7,680 bases of DNA, taken from NCBI GenBank assembly GCA_900322105.1, contig ONYV01000046.1, positions 1 to 7,680 on the forward strand, read 5' to 3'. How positions within the stretch are numbered: the stretch's first letter is position 1; each line of letters starts with the position of its first letter. Positions 7,014 through 7,680 of this stretch are shown here, piece by piece. Below the pieces are notes generated by a model. It made no database searches and had not been told where the DNA came from. It was given only the letters and a program-made list of their open reading frames with translations. The stretch is from an uncultured Eubacteriales bacterium. Lineage in GTDB: Bacteria; Bacillota; Clostridia; Oscillospirales; Acutalibacteraceae. Position numbers and translations under genes: made by a program.

Positions 7014-7022
7014 TGGTATACT
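7014..7022 (+). promoter_or_regulatory. Candidate extended -10 promoter of the right-hand secreted gene
   Basis: TGGTATACT matches the extended -10 pattern TGnTATAAT with one change. There is no good -35 hexamer at the expected spacing, as for the large surface gene. Transcription from near 7029 would give an A-rich leader of about 128 nt that includes CAAAAAA tandem units just before the ribosome binding site. Confidence 0.4.
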
Positions 7023-7156
7023 GTGTTCAGAGCAAAGGAAAACAAACAAAAACAATTCTCAATTGATGATTTGTTATTGAATGTTCCTTGCAAGCTCATG
7101 GCATGAAAAAGAAAACAAACCAAAAAACAAAAAACAAAAATTAGGGAGTGCTTATT

Positions 7157-7680
7157 ATGAAAAAGACAACATTGAAAGCAAAGATCATCGCAGCCGTTTT
7201 AGCAGCCGTCACCGCCGTTTCCGTAGGAACAATGGCAATGGCAACCACCGCAAGCGCCGCTTCTCTTCAGACAGAAACGATCCGGACGATCGCAAAGCTC
7301 GACGATAAAACAGGCGGCATCCTCGGCAGGATCAGCGACAAAGACCTTGAAAAGCTCAGGGACGTTGGCATTGCGACCGTCATCGCAGGCATCGCCGAAT
7401 TCGTACCCGGCGGAAAAATCATGATGCCCGCATTGCAGGCGCTGGCAGGAAGCGCTTTTGGCAATCCGAAGATGACGCTCGAAGACATAGACAAGCGGAT
7501 CGACGGTCTTTATGACAGGATCGAACAGTTTGAAAAGGATATGCAGAACGAACTGAAAAACATCGTTTCTATAGAAAACTTTGACTACTCCACCTTTACC
7601 CCTTTCAACTCTCAGATCGAAGGGATCGTCAAAGCGGTCAAGACCATCAAAAACTCCGGGAATTACACCACTAAGCAAAA
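7157..7680 (+). CDS. Secreted helix-rich protein of unknown function, N-terminal 174 aa (runs off right edge)
   Basis: I do not recognise this gene. The ATG at 7157 follows GGGAG at 7144-7148 with an 8-nt spacer, and the frame stays open to the window end. Residues 1-35 form a signal peptide: a basic n-region (MKKTTLKAK), a hydrophobic core (IIAAVLAAVTAVSVG) and an ATTASA cleavage region. The mature part is rich in predicted helices: an Asp/Lys-rich helix to about 68, then a hydrophobic, Gly-containing stretch (about 71-102: GIATVIAGIAEFVPGGK, then MMPALQALAGSAFG). A charged amphipathic region follows (about 107-136, with IDKRIDGLYDRIEQFEKD). A hydrophobic hairpin-like segment followed by amphipathic helices is reminiscent of helical pore-forming toxins or domain I of Cry-type toxins, but no family-specific motif confirms this and it could be a structural surface protein. 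No cysteine is seen. It follows the regulator on the same strand but behind a likely terminator and has its own candidate promoter. Confidence 0.85.
   Translation, partial: MKKTTLKAKIIAAVLAAVTAVSVGTMAMATTASAASLQTETIRTIAKLDDKTGGILGRISDKDLEKLRDVGIATVIAGIAEFVPGGKIMMPALQALAGSAFGNPKMTLEDIDKRIDGLYDRIEQFEKDMQNELKNIVSIENFDYSTFTPFNSQIEGIVKAVKTIKNSGNYTTKQ

Noticed and set aside
7081..7308. Open frame of 75 codons overlapping the start of the right-hand secreted gene in another frame
   Set aside because: It has a basic, low-complexity product and no start signal, whereas the overlapping frame has a ribosome binding site and a clear signal peptide.

Overview
The window looks like chromosomal DNA from a Gram-positive, low-to-moderate GC Firmicute, most likely a gut Clostridia of the Ruminococcus/Oscillospiraceae type. 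The main support is a sortase-type C-terminal anchor, InlB-like repeats in a large surface protein, a SARP-type response regulator, strong AGGAG-like ribosome binding sites, and AT-rich intergenic DNA around genes of balanced composition. Genus-level placement is inference; no rRNA or other marker gene is present.

Layout. The left two thirds is on the minus strand. A 1657-residue secreted, cell-wall-anchored protein (452-5425) carries about six InlB/Listeria-Bacteroides-type repeats and ends in a VPVTG sorting signal. It is followed, after a 231-bp spacer with two small hairpins, by the start of a second secreted protein (220 to beyond position 1) that resembles a pilin-like isopeptide-domain subunit. 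On the plus strand, divergent from the large gene across a 454-bp AT-rich region, lies a 264-residue response regulator (5880-6674) with a receiver domain and a SARP-like winged-helix output domain. A 482-bp noncoding stretch follows. It holds two related long inverted repeats, an 18-bp palindrome and a candidate promoter, and leads to a new secreted, helix-rich protein of unknown function (7157 to beyond 7680).

How it may fit together. The divergent layout suggests that the response regulator controls the surface-protein operon, the downstream secreted protein, or both. An 18-bp palindrome (TTGGTAA-N4-TTACCAA) between the divergent promoters and a near copy (TTGTTAA-N4-TTAACAA) upstream of the third secreted gene are candidate shared operators. 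No histidine kinase, sortase or transport gene is visible, so the partners of this locus must lie outside the window. The items most worth a second look are the unrecognised secreted protein at the right edge, the paired long inverted repeats, and the candidate operator family.
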